Assembly (NCBI GenBank): GCA_012932865.1
Contig: SAXG01000084.1
Coordinates: 62,001-126,000 of the forward strand
Origin: Amylostereum areolatum
Lineage: Eukaryota; Basidiomycota; Agaricomycetes; Russulales; Stereaceae
Direction of reading: 5' to 3'
DNA: 64,000 nucleotides
The notes beneath the pieces were generated by a model. It did no database searches, was not told where the DNA came from, and saw only the letters and a program-made list of their open reading frames with translations. Shown piece after piece: positions 51,788 to 62,115 of the stretch (the stretch's first letter is position 1; every line of letters starts with the position of its first letter). The position numbers and the translations under genes are program-made.

Positions 51788-53040
51788 AAACCCTCCTTCT
51801 TCTCCTCTACCTTCGGCTGAGCTTGAAGCGCGTCCATCACGCTTTTCCGATCTTCGGCCGACAGGCTCCTAGCCCAGGCGGTGGGCGTCTCGAACGTCTG
51901 TGCTCGAGCCTCCCGCTTTGGTGGTTCCGTGTACCGGTCTCTCCCCCACATGTCTCGGATGTTCTTCACGTCCACCCTGCAGTCTCGCACCTGGTGGCCA
52001 TTCTGTCCGCAGCGGAAGCATCGCCCCTTGATGTCGACACGGTTGACGTCCATTGGCTGACCTTTGCCACCGTGCACCGTGCCGGTTCCATCGCGGCGCC
52101 ATGGGACCTGCCCCCCTTGTTGCCCATTGGTCGATCCTTGTCCTTTGGGTTTTTGGTTCTGCGCGGGTCCACTGCGCTGGGTCTTAAGGTCCTCCCGCTC
52201 CTGTCGTAGACCGTCGATCAGGATGATGCGCTCTTTGAGGTCTTCATATCTCTGAGGAACGTGACCGCTGTCGTAGATGGAGTCGATGGTCCGATAGTAG
52301 ACGTTGTGTTTGAGCAGCTGCATGAGGTGGATAGGGTCCTGCGCCGTAGAGTATCCTGCCTTCCTTGCAAGTTGCTCGAACTTGGCGAAGTATTCATGGG
52401 CAGTGGTACCCTTCGTCTGTTTGAACCCGTCCAGTTCGACTGCGGCACGGTGCTGCTCATTGACGTCGGTGAAGGCCCCTTTGAGTGCTTTGTGGAAGTC
52501 CACCCAGGCGACCATGGCTCCATTGGCCAAGTGTGCATCCTCATACTCGGCCTTCCAGGTGCGTGCCGCCTCCCCCGTCATGTAGGTGAGAATGAAGAGG
52601 ACTTTGTCCTTGTCCGTCACGAGGTCATCCTCAGCGGCTCGCATGTATTCCTCGCACGACCGCATCCAGTCATTGAAGTCCTCTCGTTTCCCAGAGAAGC
52701 CTTCAGGAGTTTTCGCGTGGACTTTCTTTCGGGGGGGTCTGGCGGCGGCGGTGGCTGGGGCACTAACCGTGACCGCAGGGGGGTTGACAGTGATGGGGGG
52801 GGCCGTGACGTTGACGGTGGGGGGTGGCAGGTTGAGGGCAGCAACAAGCACGGCAGGGATGGCGACCCATTGGCCATTTACTTCCATGAGCCAGGCATCG
52901 TCGGTGCCGTTATTCATGTGTTGGATGGGAGAGCCAGTTTGGCCGATGACGATGTTCCATGTTCCACCGATTTCGGTGCAGTTGGCAAGTTCGGCGGGGA
53001 GAGGGGGTTGGGGGTCGGTGCGGATCCACTGGGCAGCCAT
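51784..53040 (-). CDS. Gypsy copy 2 Gag
   Basis: 418 codons from the ATG at 53040: a proline-rich N-terminus, a retrotransposon gag domain (YMRAAEDDLVTDKDKVLFIL, TYMTGEAARTW, FEQLARKAGY), and a CCHC zinc knuckle CFRCGQNGHQVRDC near the C-terminus. The stop TGA (51784-51786) directly follows a slippery heptamer. The same frame is open upstream of the ATG for about 101 codons back to the ORF0 stop, with protein-like acidic composition and no other ATG. The translated Gag may therefore be longer. Confidence 0.93.
   Translation of the reverse strand: MAAQWIRTDPQPPLPAELANCTEIGGTWNIVIGQTGSPIQHMNNGTDDAWLMEVNGQWVAIPAVLVAALNLPPPTVNVTAPPITVNPPAVTVSAPATAAARPPRKKVHAKTPEGFSGKREDFNDWMRSCEEYMRAAEDDLVTDKDKVLFILTYMTGEAARTWKAEYEDAHLANGAMVAWVDFHKALKGAFTDVNEQHRAAVELDGFKQTKGTTAHEYFAKFEQLARKAGYSTAQDPIHLMQLLKHNVYYRTIDSIYDSGHVPQRYEDLKERIILIDGLRQEREDLKTQRSGPAQNQKPKGQGSTNGQQGGQVPWRRDGTGTVHGGKGQPMDVNRVDIKGRCFRCGQNGHQVRDCRVDVKNIRDMWGRDRYTEPPKREARAQTFETPTAWARSLSAEDRKSVMDALQAQPKVEEKKEGF
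51787..51793 (-). promoter_or_regulatory. Probable -1 ribosomal frameshift site between gag and pol
   Basis: On the minus strand the heptamer GGGTTTT is in the correct X XXY YYZ register of gag (G GGT TTT) and is followed at once by TGA. Pol is in the -1 frame and open through this point. The site is conserved in gypsy copy 1. Frameshifting itself is inferred. Confidence 0.6.
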
Positions 53041-53346
53041 GATTGGTTCGTCGAGGTCGGAGAAGTCTTCGTCGGTGACAGGCGGTAGGGCGGAGGCGGC
53101 GATGAGGTTGAAGTCGGCTTCAGTGAGGTCGTCTTGGCTTTCGTTGGCGAAGTACCAACTGATGCCACTTGTTTGGGTTGCTACGAAGGCGACTTCGACA
53201 GTGGTGTCTCCAAGTTGGACAAAGAAGTCGTTTCCTCGTTCAGTGAAGCCTAGAGGGAGGGGATATATGTAGCAGTTTTCGTCCTCAACGTCGGTGTCGG
53301 AGTCAGAACTGGAGTCGGAGCCGTTGAGTCCGAACGAGGGAATTGT

Positions 53347-53955
53347 TTATAAGTGGGTGAGGTCGATGACCTCTGGCTGGGTGAGGTCGATGACCTCTGG
53401 CTCTGGTGTGGGGCTGGGGGTGTTGCCTGGTGTAAGGAGGCGGTGGGTGTGTCGAGTGTCCACCGGTATTTTCTCGTTGGGCGCGTAGAAGGTTTTTGGG
53501 GGTTGCTCGAGTTTGTAGCGGTAGGTGACGTATGGGCAGGAGTAGACGTAGAGGTTTCCGTTTCCTTGTTCGCTTATTTTGAGGCGATAGAAGTGGACGT
53601 CTATGATGGAGTCTTCAAGTTCTTCTACGCCGAGGGCGACCTTCCAATTGTGCCAGGCCCAAGGGTCTTTAGATTCGTTGATGAGGGAGATGATAGCGTC
53701 GTGGCTGATGGGGATGAATTCTTGTACTTGCGAGCGCCAATCTTCCATGCACGAGCCCCCAGTCGAAATGGTTACTCTGTGCGGCAAGGGAAGATTTTGT
53801 CGAGGGAGGGTGGTTCTGTTATGAGATCGCAAGACGGTCTGCCTCAGTCTTCTCGACCTGTTGGCTGTCTCTTCGTCTAGGGGACACGAGCCCAAAGACT
53901 TCCTAAACCGCTTTCCTTTCGCCGCTTTTACTCGTTTCCTACACCAAAGGTGCAC
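53347..53955 (-). CDS. Gypsy copy 2 ORF0 with tandem SUMO-interaction-like motifs
   Basis: 202 codons, or 133 if translation starts at the ATG at 53748 (MEDWRSQVQEF). The central part reads as a folded domain (DPWAWHNWKVALGVEELEDS, VDVHFYRLKIS-like strands). The tail is proline-rich and ends EVIDLTQPEVIDLTHL, two VIDLT units matching the classical SUMO-interaction motif. The stop TAA (53347-53349) is followed in the same frame by open sequence reaching Gag. It lies between the 5' LTR leader and gag, where standard Ty3/gypsy elements have no gene. Its function is unknown. Confidence 0.75.
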   Translation of the reverse strand: MHLWCRKRVKAAKGKRFRKSLGSCPLDEETANRSRRLRQTVLRSHNRTTLPRQNLPLPHRVTISTGGSCMEDWRSQVQEFIPISHDAIISLINESKDPWAWHNWKVALGVEELEDSIIDVHFYRLKISEQGNGNLYVYSCPYVTYRYKLEQPPKTFYAPNEKIPVDTRHTHRLLTPGNTPSPTPEPEVIDLTQPEVIDLTHL

Positions 53956-54219
53956 CTTCTACTGTCACCTCTGAGCTTTCAACTCCTGGTATTGGAGAGT
54001 CTCGAGTAGGTGTAATGTTTCGAGGAAACGTCAAGCCGGCACCGGTATACGTGCGCACGACCACAATGTCAGGGTAACGAGTCGCGTACTCTGGGGGCAA
54101 CGGTCTAGGGCGGCACGGGGGAAGAATAAGGTCAGTACCAGACGGGTACTACTACTACTACGCTACAGTACGTAGGGACGGTCGTAGGGTGGTGCAAGAG
54201 TAAACAGATCTCGAGCTTA

Positions 54220-54678
54220 TGTCAGCAACGACTAGTGCGACAGCACCAAGTTACGACACAGCTGACTAGAAGATGAGGACGACAGAGGGGAGCCGATCAG
54301 ACACGGCGACAGACGAGGGAAAGCAAGCAAAGTCGGTAGAATTGACTAGCTCGAGATAAGGGATATGTACAGCGAGAGCGAGCCTTATATACATAAGAGG
54401 AGAGAGACTTAGGTAAGCAACCGATACACGGCGATCAGTAAGCAGACCTAGTATAAGTAAGCAGTCGTATGTAAAAGAGCACAGCGTGAGTCAGTATTGT
54501 ACGGCATGAGTCAAGGGAGAGGAGTCAGACCCGGGCCGAGATGAGTCACGTGGGCCCGGGTGGGATATAGATGAACCGGGTCCGGGCCGAAGTGGAGCCG
54601 GACCGGTGATAAGCCAATAAGTCCTAAAGCGTGTAACCGATGTAAAGTAAAAAAGAAAATTATAGACCGTTCATGACA
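54220..54678 (-). repeat. Gypsy copy 2 5' LTR
   Basis: 459 bp, one base different from the 3' LTR. The adjoining minus-strand sequence TAAGCTCGAGATC would be the primer-binding site; I cannot assign its tRNA. Confidence 0.93.
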
Positions 54679-55070
54679 AGCTGTTCGTTCCGCAAACCAT
54701 GCTCACCTTTTTGCACGCATCTTTGCTAGATGTTCCGACCACTTCATCGCCATCTTCATCCTCTGACGGGCTGTCCGCCGGCTCCTTGAGAGGTGGGTGG
54801 TACGTCTTATCTTTTTTCGAGTCTCCCGGGAGCAGTTTTTCTAATAATATGGTCAATAGGAGCCTCGTTCAAAAGTCAGAGTGCTCACCTTGCTGAGGAT
54901 ATAGATAGGCTCCAAGGTGCCCCTTTCCGACTTCCCTCAACAGTCTCTCCTTCATCACATCAATGTCCTCCACCTCCTCGATTGTAACGGATTGCTTCTT
55001 GGTACTAGGTTTTTTCTGTGTTGTTCCACTTCCACTTCCCTTGAGGCTCTCCTCACTGGCTGCCTGGTTT
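54679..55070 (-). pseudogene. hAT-like transposase, N-terminal exons
   Basis: Exons read VTIEEVEDIDVMKERLLREV and GKGHLGAYLYPQQ, then after a short intron LPGDSKKDKTYHPPLKEPA and SEDEDGDEVVGTSSKDACKK. The following intron (GTGAGC) receives gypsy copy 2. Upstream the frame closes at a TAG near 55080, and no clear initiator is seen. Acidic/polar N-terminal leaders are usual for these transposases. Assignment rests on continuity with the zinc-finger exons at 45469-46244. Confidence 0.55.
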
Positions 55071-56169
55071 GATATCGTGGCCTATTTCTCTCTCGCCAAG
55101 CTAGCGCATGTATTAGCTTATCCTTTCTCTACAGAGCCTTGGACTAACTCACCACAAAAATTCAAGCTCGACTTTCAACCGCTCGAGCTTGACCATCATC
55201 AAGTCATGTGGTATGTCGGACATGTTGACAACGCGCTCGAGGTACGCACATACAGCACCCATCCCGTAGCGTCCACAGCTGATGTTCTACAGGCGGCCAT
55301 GCTCATCTCGACAATCTTCTCCATACAATGTGTTGAACCTCTTGTTGAAGGTATGCCAGTGAGTTTCTCCTCGCTCCGAGGTGATGACACGATACAGCTT
55401 GTCTTCCTTGTCACTGAAAGGTACCGTTCCAGGTAACAACTTCAAGAAGAGGATTATCGCGTCGACAACACCTTGTCAAGCAACGAGTTCAGCATCGGTG
55501 TGGTCCGGCTGATCGGACATAGTGGTGGCAAGAGGCTGGAAGTGGGTGGTTTTAAGGAGCCAAGGGGGAGATCCAAATACTGTCTTTTTTCGCTGGCCAC
55601 GATGGCCCTATCTACATTGTTTCAGTCGTATCCTTTATGCATTAAGCCATATTTGGATTGGGTTTAGGCTTTTATTGTGTGGCCACAAAGGGCCACCGGT
55701 TATCGGCCGGCTGACCTGGGGCCGGGCGGACCTGATCTACCACGTGATCTAGGTACCATTTACAGTATAATAAACAGTTTGTTTACAGGGTAAGCTGAAG
55801 TAGTAAATAAATAGTACATGAACACGGTAAAAACAGTGTAAAAACAGTAAGTAAATTAAATGGATGGAGCCTTAATGGTAAGGGGATTCAGTGTAGTATA
55901 GCATAGGGAAAGGGAACTCTGTGTAGTACAATATCACTGAAGGGGGAGTCATGCTGGCTATAAATCACTACAAAGATCCCCACATCACTACAGGTACTAT
56001 ATAGTTTGACAAAGACATAGTTAGAGGTCCATAGACTGATATAGTTACCACATCAGCTATGTAGTGGAGGATTTTTCCTGATGTTATTGTTTGACTTTAC
56101 ATCTGATATACATAAGTATCATATATCAAACAGACTGAACCACTCCGTGTTAACATCTGCAACTGAAAC
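55071..56169. other. AT-rich TE-flanking region, no gene supported
   Basis: A plus-strand frame (54963-55436) overlaps the transposase exons and is probably a shadow. Sequence 55740-56170 is AT-rich with simple words (GTAAAAACAGT and TAGTG repeats), and near 56080 contains TTTTTCCTGATG, related to the CATCAGGAAAA ends seen elsewhere. Confidence 0.45.
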
Positions 56170-56225
56170 CTGTGAGCTCAAATCATTCAGTTGTGTATGT
56201 CTAAGTTGATCAATTGATGGCTTAC
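56170..56225 (-). other. Probable 3' UTR intron of TPR-CHAT B
   Basis: A 56-nt GTAAGC...TCACAG interval shortly after the stop codon, at the position matching 29975-30031 in paralogue A. Confidence 0.5.
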
Positions 56226-56232
56226 CTATTCA

Positions 56233-59200
56233 TTATGCACCAATATGCACAAAATTTACCCACCGGTCTAGTGGCACACCATTCCTTCTCATGACCCTCA
56301 CTGCCATGTGGAGAGCCTTGGCTGAGTTTCTGTAGTCTAGCTTGGCAACATCTCCACCAGCAAATTTGAGCATGGCCTTGTAGAATGCTCTGGCAACCAT
56401 AGGTCCATCCTCATCTGCCATTCCCCACAGAGTCCCAATCACAGACTTGAAGCCAGCAAATTGCATTGCTGCGGCTAGATGTATGACTTCATCATAATTT
56501 CTCTGCTTATCTCCAGCTGCACTGTGACAAGCAGAAAGGAAAGCCAGTTCAGCATTATCAAGATTGGCTCTCATTATATCAATGACCCGGAGGGTGTTTT
56601 GGCCAGACAGCTTGAAGTGAGAGTCAAAAGGAAATTTCTCAAGATTACCATGGCAAGCAATGTGGGCCCATGGGTATTTAGCAAGAGACTCAAGGATTAA
56701 AGCTTGATCTATATGGCTTTTGTATGGCATCCTTACGAAGCTGCCCACAGACTCTCTAATAGCAGCAAGTTCATCTGTGACTTGAGGGAGATTGTCTTTG
56801 ATTCCAATAACAAAGAGAGAGGGTGGGACACTTTGTTCCCTGTGTGATTTATGTGCTGCAAGCAGAGAACCAAGAGTAGAAGTATAAGATGATATATAGA
56901 GATCAGAGACACCTGGGCCATGTGGAGGCTGTGCAGCATGAAGAGGAAGGGTGCAAAGCTCTCTGGTTGGGCACCACCAAATTCTAGATAGTTTTGGGAC
57001 CTTTAGTTCTTGTAATTTGGCTATAATTGGTTGCACAATGAGGTTCCAAAGGGAAAACAGGATATCCTGTATAATACGAGAGCGTCCATCATCTTCTCTA
57101 TTGATTGCTGTAATGACAGACCACTTATGTGCCAGTTTTGACACCACATCCACAAGGTCGGAAGACTCCGTTTGAGCACTTGCAAGAGAGACAATAATTG
57201 GGTCTACATGTGGACTTGGAAGAATAAGAGCATCAGAACGAAATTCAGACAGATTGACCACAATGACTGGGCCAAATAAGGCTGCCTCAGAAAGCAGGGA
57301 ATAAGGAGTGGCCTTCAAGAAATGCTCTTGCCCTGGTAGCTGTCGTATCTGGGTTATAATCTGCTCCCTTCTTTCAATAAACTTCCGCTGTTGAGCCCAT
57401 TTTTCCATGTTATTGCTATATCTCTCAGAGTTTTCATAGGAGCCTGTTGATATAGGCATTTGTTCTAGTGCTGTGCATAACATTTCAAGCTCATTAAGTA
57501 GATAATTAGAGCCAAGTGATGTGCGCTCAAATGTGGGTCTGAGTCCTTTAGTTGTGGACCAGATAATGGCTCTGCCCTGCTCAAGGAGCTCTATTGCTTG
57601 GTGGTACTCCTTCTGGTTCAGTGCTTCTGATGTGGCATTGAGACCAGTTAAGGACCAAGAGTGATCAATAAGCCTATAGCGAAGAACAATGTTTGGATGG
57701 AGGAGAATTTGAGATATAAAAACCTCCAGTGCAGCTCTATATGCAAGTAGCAAGGATGCATGATTATTTTTCTGAACAAATGATATCCAAGACTGTGCAG
57801 CATTAAGGCGGGTTTCAATTGGACCATGTATATCATAAACAACCTCAGAGAGTATTTCAACTACATTATCAAGATCTTCTTTTTTCCCTAGAGCTTCATA
57901 ACGCCTCTGTAGTATATCGCCAAGGCTATAAAGGGAGCTAGATCGGGAAGGGTGGCCTTGGGGGCTCAATTCCAAAGCCTCCTGACAGTAGACAATGCCT
58001 TGTTCCAGATATTTTATATCACCCTGACTCATATCATAACATTTAATTGCTGTACCTGCAAGATTATGTAGAGTCTGAGATCGATAGTAATGGCCTTGGG
58101 AAAGTAGGCTCAGAGCCTCCTGAAGGTATATTATTGCCTGTTCCAGATCATCCACACACAGAAAGATATCATAGCGTGTAGAGAGTGCAGTTGCAAGATT
58201 GTTTAGACTCATAAATTGATTAGAATCACCTTGGATGGCATCCAAATCCACAGCCTCCTGATAGTAGACAATAGCCTGTTCCAGATCTTCTATTTTCCGA
58301 AGGACATCATAACGGTCAAGAAGTGCATTTGCAAGGTTGTTCAGAGGTATAACTCGGTGAGGTTCCCCTGGAGGCTGCATGTCTAGAGTCTCCTGAAAAT
58401 AGACAATAGCCTGTTCCAGATCCTCTCTTTGCCCAAGAATTTCATGGCGTGTTGCAAGTGCAAAGGCAAGATCACTTAAGGATACAGTCCGGCTAGGATG
58501 ACCATGGGGACATAACATCAGAGCCTCCTGATGAAATCTGATAGCCTGTTCTAAATCATCTATCTGCCCAAGAATTCGATGACGTATCCAGATTGCACTT
58601 CCAGCATCATTCAGATAGTTAGCTCTGTCAGGATGGCCTTGGGGGTGCAAATCTAGTGCCTCCTGGAAGTAGACAACAGCCTGCTCTAGATCATCTACCT
58701 GCCCAAGTCTGTCAAAACGTGTCGATATTGCACATGCCAGATGTTGCAAGTAATGAGACCGATCAGGATGCCCTGGGAGGTGCAAATCTAGAGCCTCTCG
58801 AAGGTAGATAATGCCATGTTGCAGATCATCTATACAATGTGTCTTATCATAGATTTTACGCACTGCAAGTTCAAAGTTGTTCAGTGATGCGGGTCGATTG
58901 AGCTTGTCTGAAGCACACAGTTTCAAAGCCTCCGTGTGGTAGAACATAGCCTGCAAAAGAAGCCCTTCTTGGCCTAGACGACCATACTGTTTCAGCAAAG
59001 CATATCCCAGCGCACATAAACCAAGACAGTCGACCAAGAGCCCAGCATCGCGATAGTCCGTCAAGATTTGTATAGCATCATCGAGATCCTCAAAGTGTCC
59101 GTGCTCCCCGAAGTGAGCGAGCAGTGATTCACCCCGAGTTCTTAGATCAACATAGTTTTCAGAGCCGCGCACGGACGATATAGCCTTCAGTTGCAGACGT

Positions 59201-59625
59201 TGCTGTAGGAGAACAGTGTCCTAAAGTCGCAGTATTGAACGCGCGTAACACTGGCAAGATATATGTTCACTCACATCACTGTCGTCCAGGTCTTCTTTCT
59301 CTCTCGCATCGTATGGGTGCGCACGATGGCCGTGCTGGATGTGCTGCTCAACCGTATCCGTGTCCTCCGAGCGAGAATCATCGTGGTGAAGACTGATGGT
59401 CGACAATAAAACATGACGTCGGCGCGACGAGACGCAAGCACCTACCTTTTGACTTCAGAACCATCACGGACAGCATCCTGTGGATATAATTGGTACATAT
59501 CGTGGAAAGGAAACTTATAGAGCACGTACCGAGAGACCATCCGAATCCCATTTTCCCGAATCCCGCGTTGGGACGGTGTCTTGATCAGTATCCGACTCTC
59601 GAGAGTCTCTCACGATCGATGGCAT
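56233..59625 (-). CDS. TPR-CHAT protein B (caspase-like fold with superhelical repeats)
   Basis: The model has four exons: 59625-59530, 59477-59446, 59392-59275 and 59220-56233. They sum to 3234 nt (1077 residues plus stop). Exon 2 is 32 nt, exactly as in paralogue A, and intron phases match throughout. The leader is acidic and Ser/Asp-rich. About seven TPR-like units of roughly 45 residues follow (DLEQAIVYFQE, QGHPDRANYLND and others), much more diverged from each other than in A. The C-terminal CHAT domain has HIACHG (His939) and LSACHSA (Cys980), 41 residues apart as in A, and the strongly conserved GFKSVIGTLWGMADEDGP. It is transcribed toward paralogue A. A protease role is plausible from the dyad; target and pathway are unknown. 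Confidence 0.9.
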
Positions 59626-61736
59626 GTTTGATTGTGTCTTTCTAAATTCACAGGTGAGCTGAGCACGTTAGAGGATCCGACGGTGGGCATACCGAGCTGC
59701 GCGATGAAAGATGGACAGCGATGGTGGTAGTCGTTGAGAGAGAGAGAGCGTGGGAAGACGACGACGTCGCGTCCACTCCAATGCTGCTGCTCCTCATGAT
59801 GTTTGCCGCCACGCACTCGCTACGTCTAGGACATCCGCCTTTCTGTTCATTGATCTCATCCTTGCACGAGCAATATTCCCGTGCATAGTGGTGGTAGCGC
59901 CCTTCATCCATACCGAGCGGCCGCACTGTGCAAATGTACGCGCGCGGCGCAAGCCTATATTGGGGTCAGTGATCAACATCATTCGGACACTTCCCCGTTC
60001 TATCAAGGCCTACCAACGTGAAGGAGTCGCCGTGCTGGTTGAATGTCAGGTGGAAATGCGACGGATGATTGTAGACGGCTGTGACTCGAGGTGTGCTCTC
60101 CCGCGTTGTTTACTCCCTCCCCCTTCCGTCTCTTCCTAATCGCCATCTTTCTGGTCTGTGCTGTTTTCGTCCACGGTACTCTGACGCAAGGACCTCCTCT
60201 CTCTGTGTCAAACCATCCCGTTTCAACACCTATACCCTCTCCCTGGCTTTGCAATCTCCCCGTGCGACCGCTGTGCTCCCCGATCGACTTTTAGACGCGT
60301 TTATTTCGACTAGTCTCTTCTCGCCCTGTTCATACAACCGCACCATGTATACATATGATTATTCGATGGTATTTGTACTTAGCCGTCTTTTTCAATCCAA
60401 TGCCGTTGGAATACTGGAGTACAACTTCGACTTTCGACGCAACCGAGGGTAGTGGATCGTTGGTGTAAAGCACCATGCGTTCGGCGGGGAGACCACACCT
60501 TGAGGTATTATGGACTTGCCGACGACGCTAAGGTGCGTCGAGACCTTCCAGTCCCGAACACAATGGTAGCTTCGGACAGTCTGTATTGAAATGCCTCCTG
60601 CGGGACCGCATGGTTTCTTCTATGGCTGCAGACAATGTCAGCGGAATCGTCCACGAGCATAACGTTAAAAATACTACCTTCCGAGTACAAAGACGCCATG
60701 AGACCGAAGAACGGCGCAGGGCGAATGTGAGAAAGGATGCGAGGAGGGAGAGATCGATCGAAAGGACGAGGCGAACCCGATGGTCCTGAGCGAAATCGAG
60801 GAGAGGTACGTTCCCTGCCCGGCCACTCCGTCTCGGACTGGCTCCTTTCCAACTCCTCCTCGGGGGAATCGGGCACAACCCAATCTTCGATCGAAAGCCT
60901 CGTCCAAACAAGGCAAGTCCATGCCCCGTTTCAACCAGTTGAGAGCGTCGTGGATGGCGGTCGGCCAGGGGGCTCGGGCAGCTAGGACTTCGAACGATCC
61001 ACCCTAAGGCTTCCCAGCACGGTTCGGCGGGTGCGGAGGAAGTCCTTGGTCCGTTCGCGGAACAACGGGCATCGAATCGGGGCGGGCGGCGCGTGGCCAG
61101 TCTGGGATAGAAGGCGGGAGGGCAATGACGTTGGACGAGCTTCGGGGTACCTCCGATGGCAAGGATCCCCGTCCCTCCAAGCTTGCTGTCGGCTCTGGCG
61201 GCGTGTCGGCCCAAAGAGAGAAGGACGATAGCTGTCGAGGCTGTTCGAGGCGACAACTTCAAGTGGCAAGGTCATGGTGGTGCATCGCCGAGCCTCTCGT
61301 GATCCGGATGTACGCCTTGACACGAGGGCAGCAAGGCATTGCGGGCCGCGGCAAGGCCAGACGTTGAAGAAGGTTATGAGAACAGCCAGCATTGCGGACA
61401 GCTATCGTATCTTGGGCTATTGAAACGCGTTGCATGGTCGATAGTGGCGCGGACAGAGTTCAAGTCGAATCGCCATGGCGCAAAGGGGGACTGGAAGGCG
61501 TCGAGATCTACAAAGTTAAAGGCTGGGTCAGCCAAGGTCTGCGGTCCAATATGATGCACGATAAATGCCCATATACACACCGAACTGAAAGACTGATGGC
61601 CGCCGCGGACCACGAGGAATGGATACAGGTCCTCCACAGGAGCAACTCGCAACCTAGCAGCAGTGCCATTGAATAACGATCACGGCGGAAGATATAGGTA
61701 ACAGACACACCTGACCCCGCCCCTCTCCTGCATGCA
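59626..61736. other. Intergenic region, no gene supported
   Basis: Overlapping frames on both strands (for example 59750-60139 plus, 60508-61262 minus) lack domains, signal peptides or splice-linked continuity. A minus-strand region at 60530-60880 has a GT-AG pair near 60610-60670 and a Ser/Glu-rich frame, so an unrecognised gene cannot be excluded. Confidence 0.45.
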
Positions 61737-61743
61737 TATAAAG
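61737..61743 (+). promoter_or_regulatory. TATA box of the small secreted-protein gene
   Basis: TATAAAG lies 80-86 bp upstream of the ATG at 61823, followed by a CACACA microsatellite (about 61780-61794) in the leader. Inferred core promoter. Confidence 0.55.
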
Positions 61744-61822
61744 GGCCCCTTCCCTTGGGGCCTCTTATTCCCCATCTACACACACACACACACTCAGCAC
61801 GGTCCCCCGAACTCTAGAAGAA

Positions 61823-62115
61823 ATGAACGCTACCCACTACATTGTCGCCTTCGCCACCTCGATGCTCGTCCTCGCTCTCGCGCACGTCCCCGGTGCACAA
61901 GCCCTTCCCAACGGCGTGGAGCTTCTGGGGTACGTCTCTCGACGGATGAACGCATCCTCCGCATCGTGTTTACTTGGCTTGACAGACGCAACACCGAACA
62001 GACCGACGGACGGGGGGGGCTACAACTGAAAGAAAGGAGCGAACAAAGGGTGCCGATGTCTCTTGAAGGAATTTGGGGGGTGAGAACAACGGCCTCCGAA
62101 GGGACGATTGTATAG
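61823..62115 (+). CDS. Small secreted protein
   Basis: A two-exon model (61823-61929, 61986-62115) gives 78 residues. The N-terminus HYIVAFATSMLVLALAHVPG is a clear signal peptide with a likely cut after AQA. The mature part is short, polar and cysteine-free, with no family recognised. Reading through the intron instead ends the protein at 62029 (68 codons from the same start). The start and TATA box are convincing; the 3' exon is less certain. Small secreted proteins of this size are common fungal effector candidates, which is only context. Confidence 0.55.

Larger units (their letters stand above)
47161..54678 (-). mobile_element. Ty3/gypsy chromodomain retrotransposon, copy 2, apparently intact
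   Basis: A 7518-bp element with 459-bp LTRs differing at a single base and a 5-bp target duplication AGCTG on both sides. All frames needed (ORF0, gag, pol) are open. A purine tract GAAGGGGTGA adjoins the 3' LTR. These features indicate a very recent insertion that could still be mobile. It lies inside an intron of the hAT-like transposase gene, in the same orientation. Confidence 0.95.

Noticed and set aside
54963..55436. 157-codon plus-strand ORF beside gypsy copy 2
   Set aside because: Its first part is antisense to the transposase N-terminal exons; no domain in the remainder.
60508..61262. 244-codon minus-strand ORF
   Set aside because: No domain, Arg/Ser/Pro-rich like other GC-driven frames; only a weak GT-AG pair in support.
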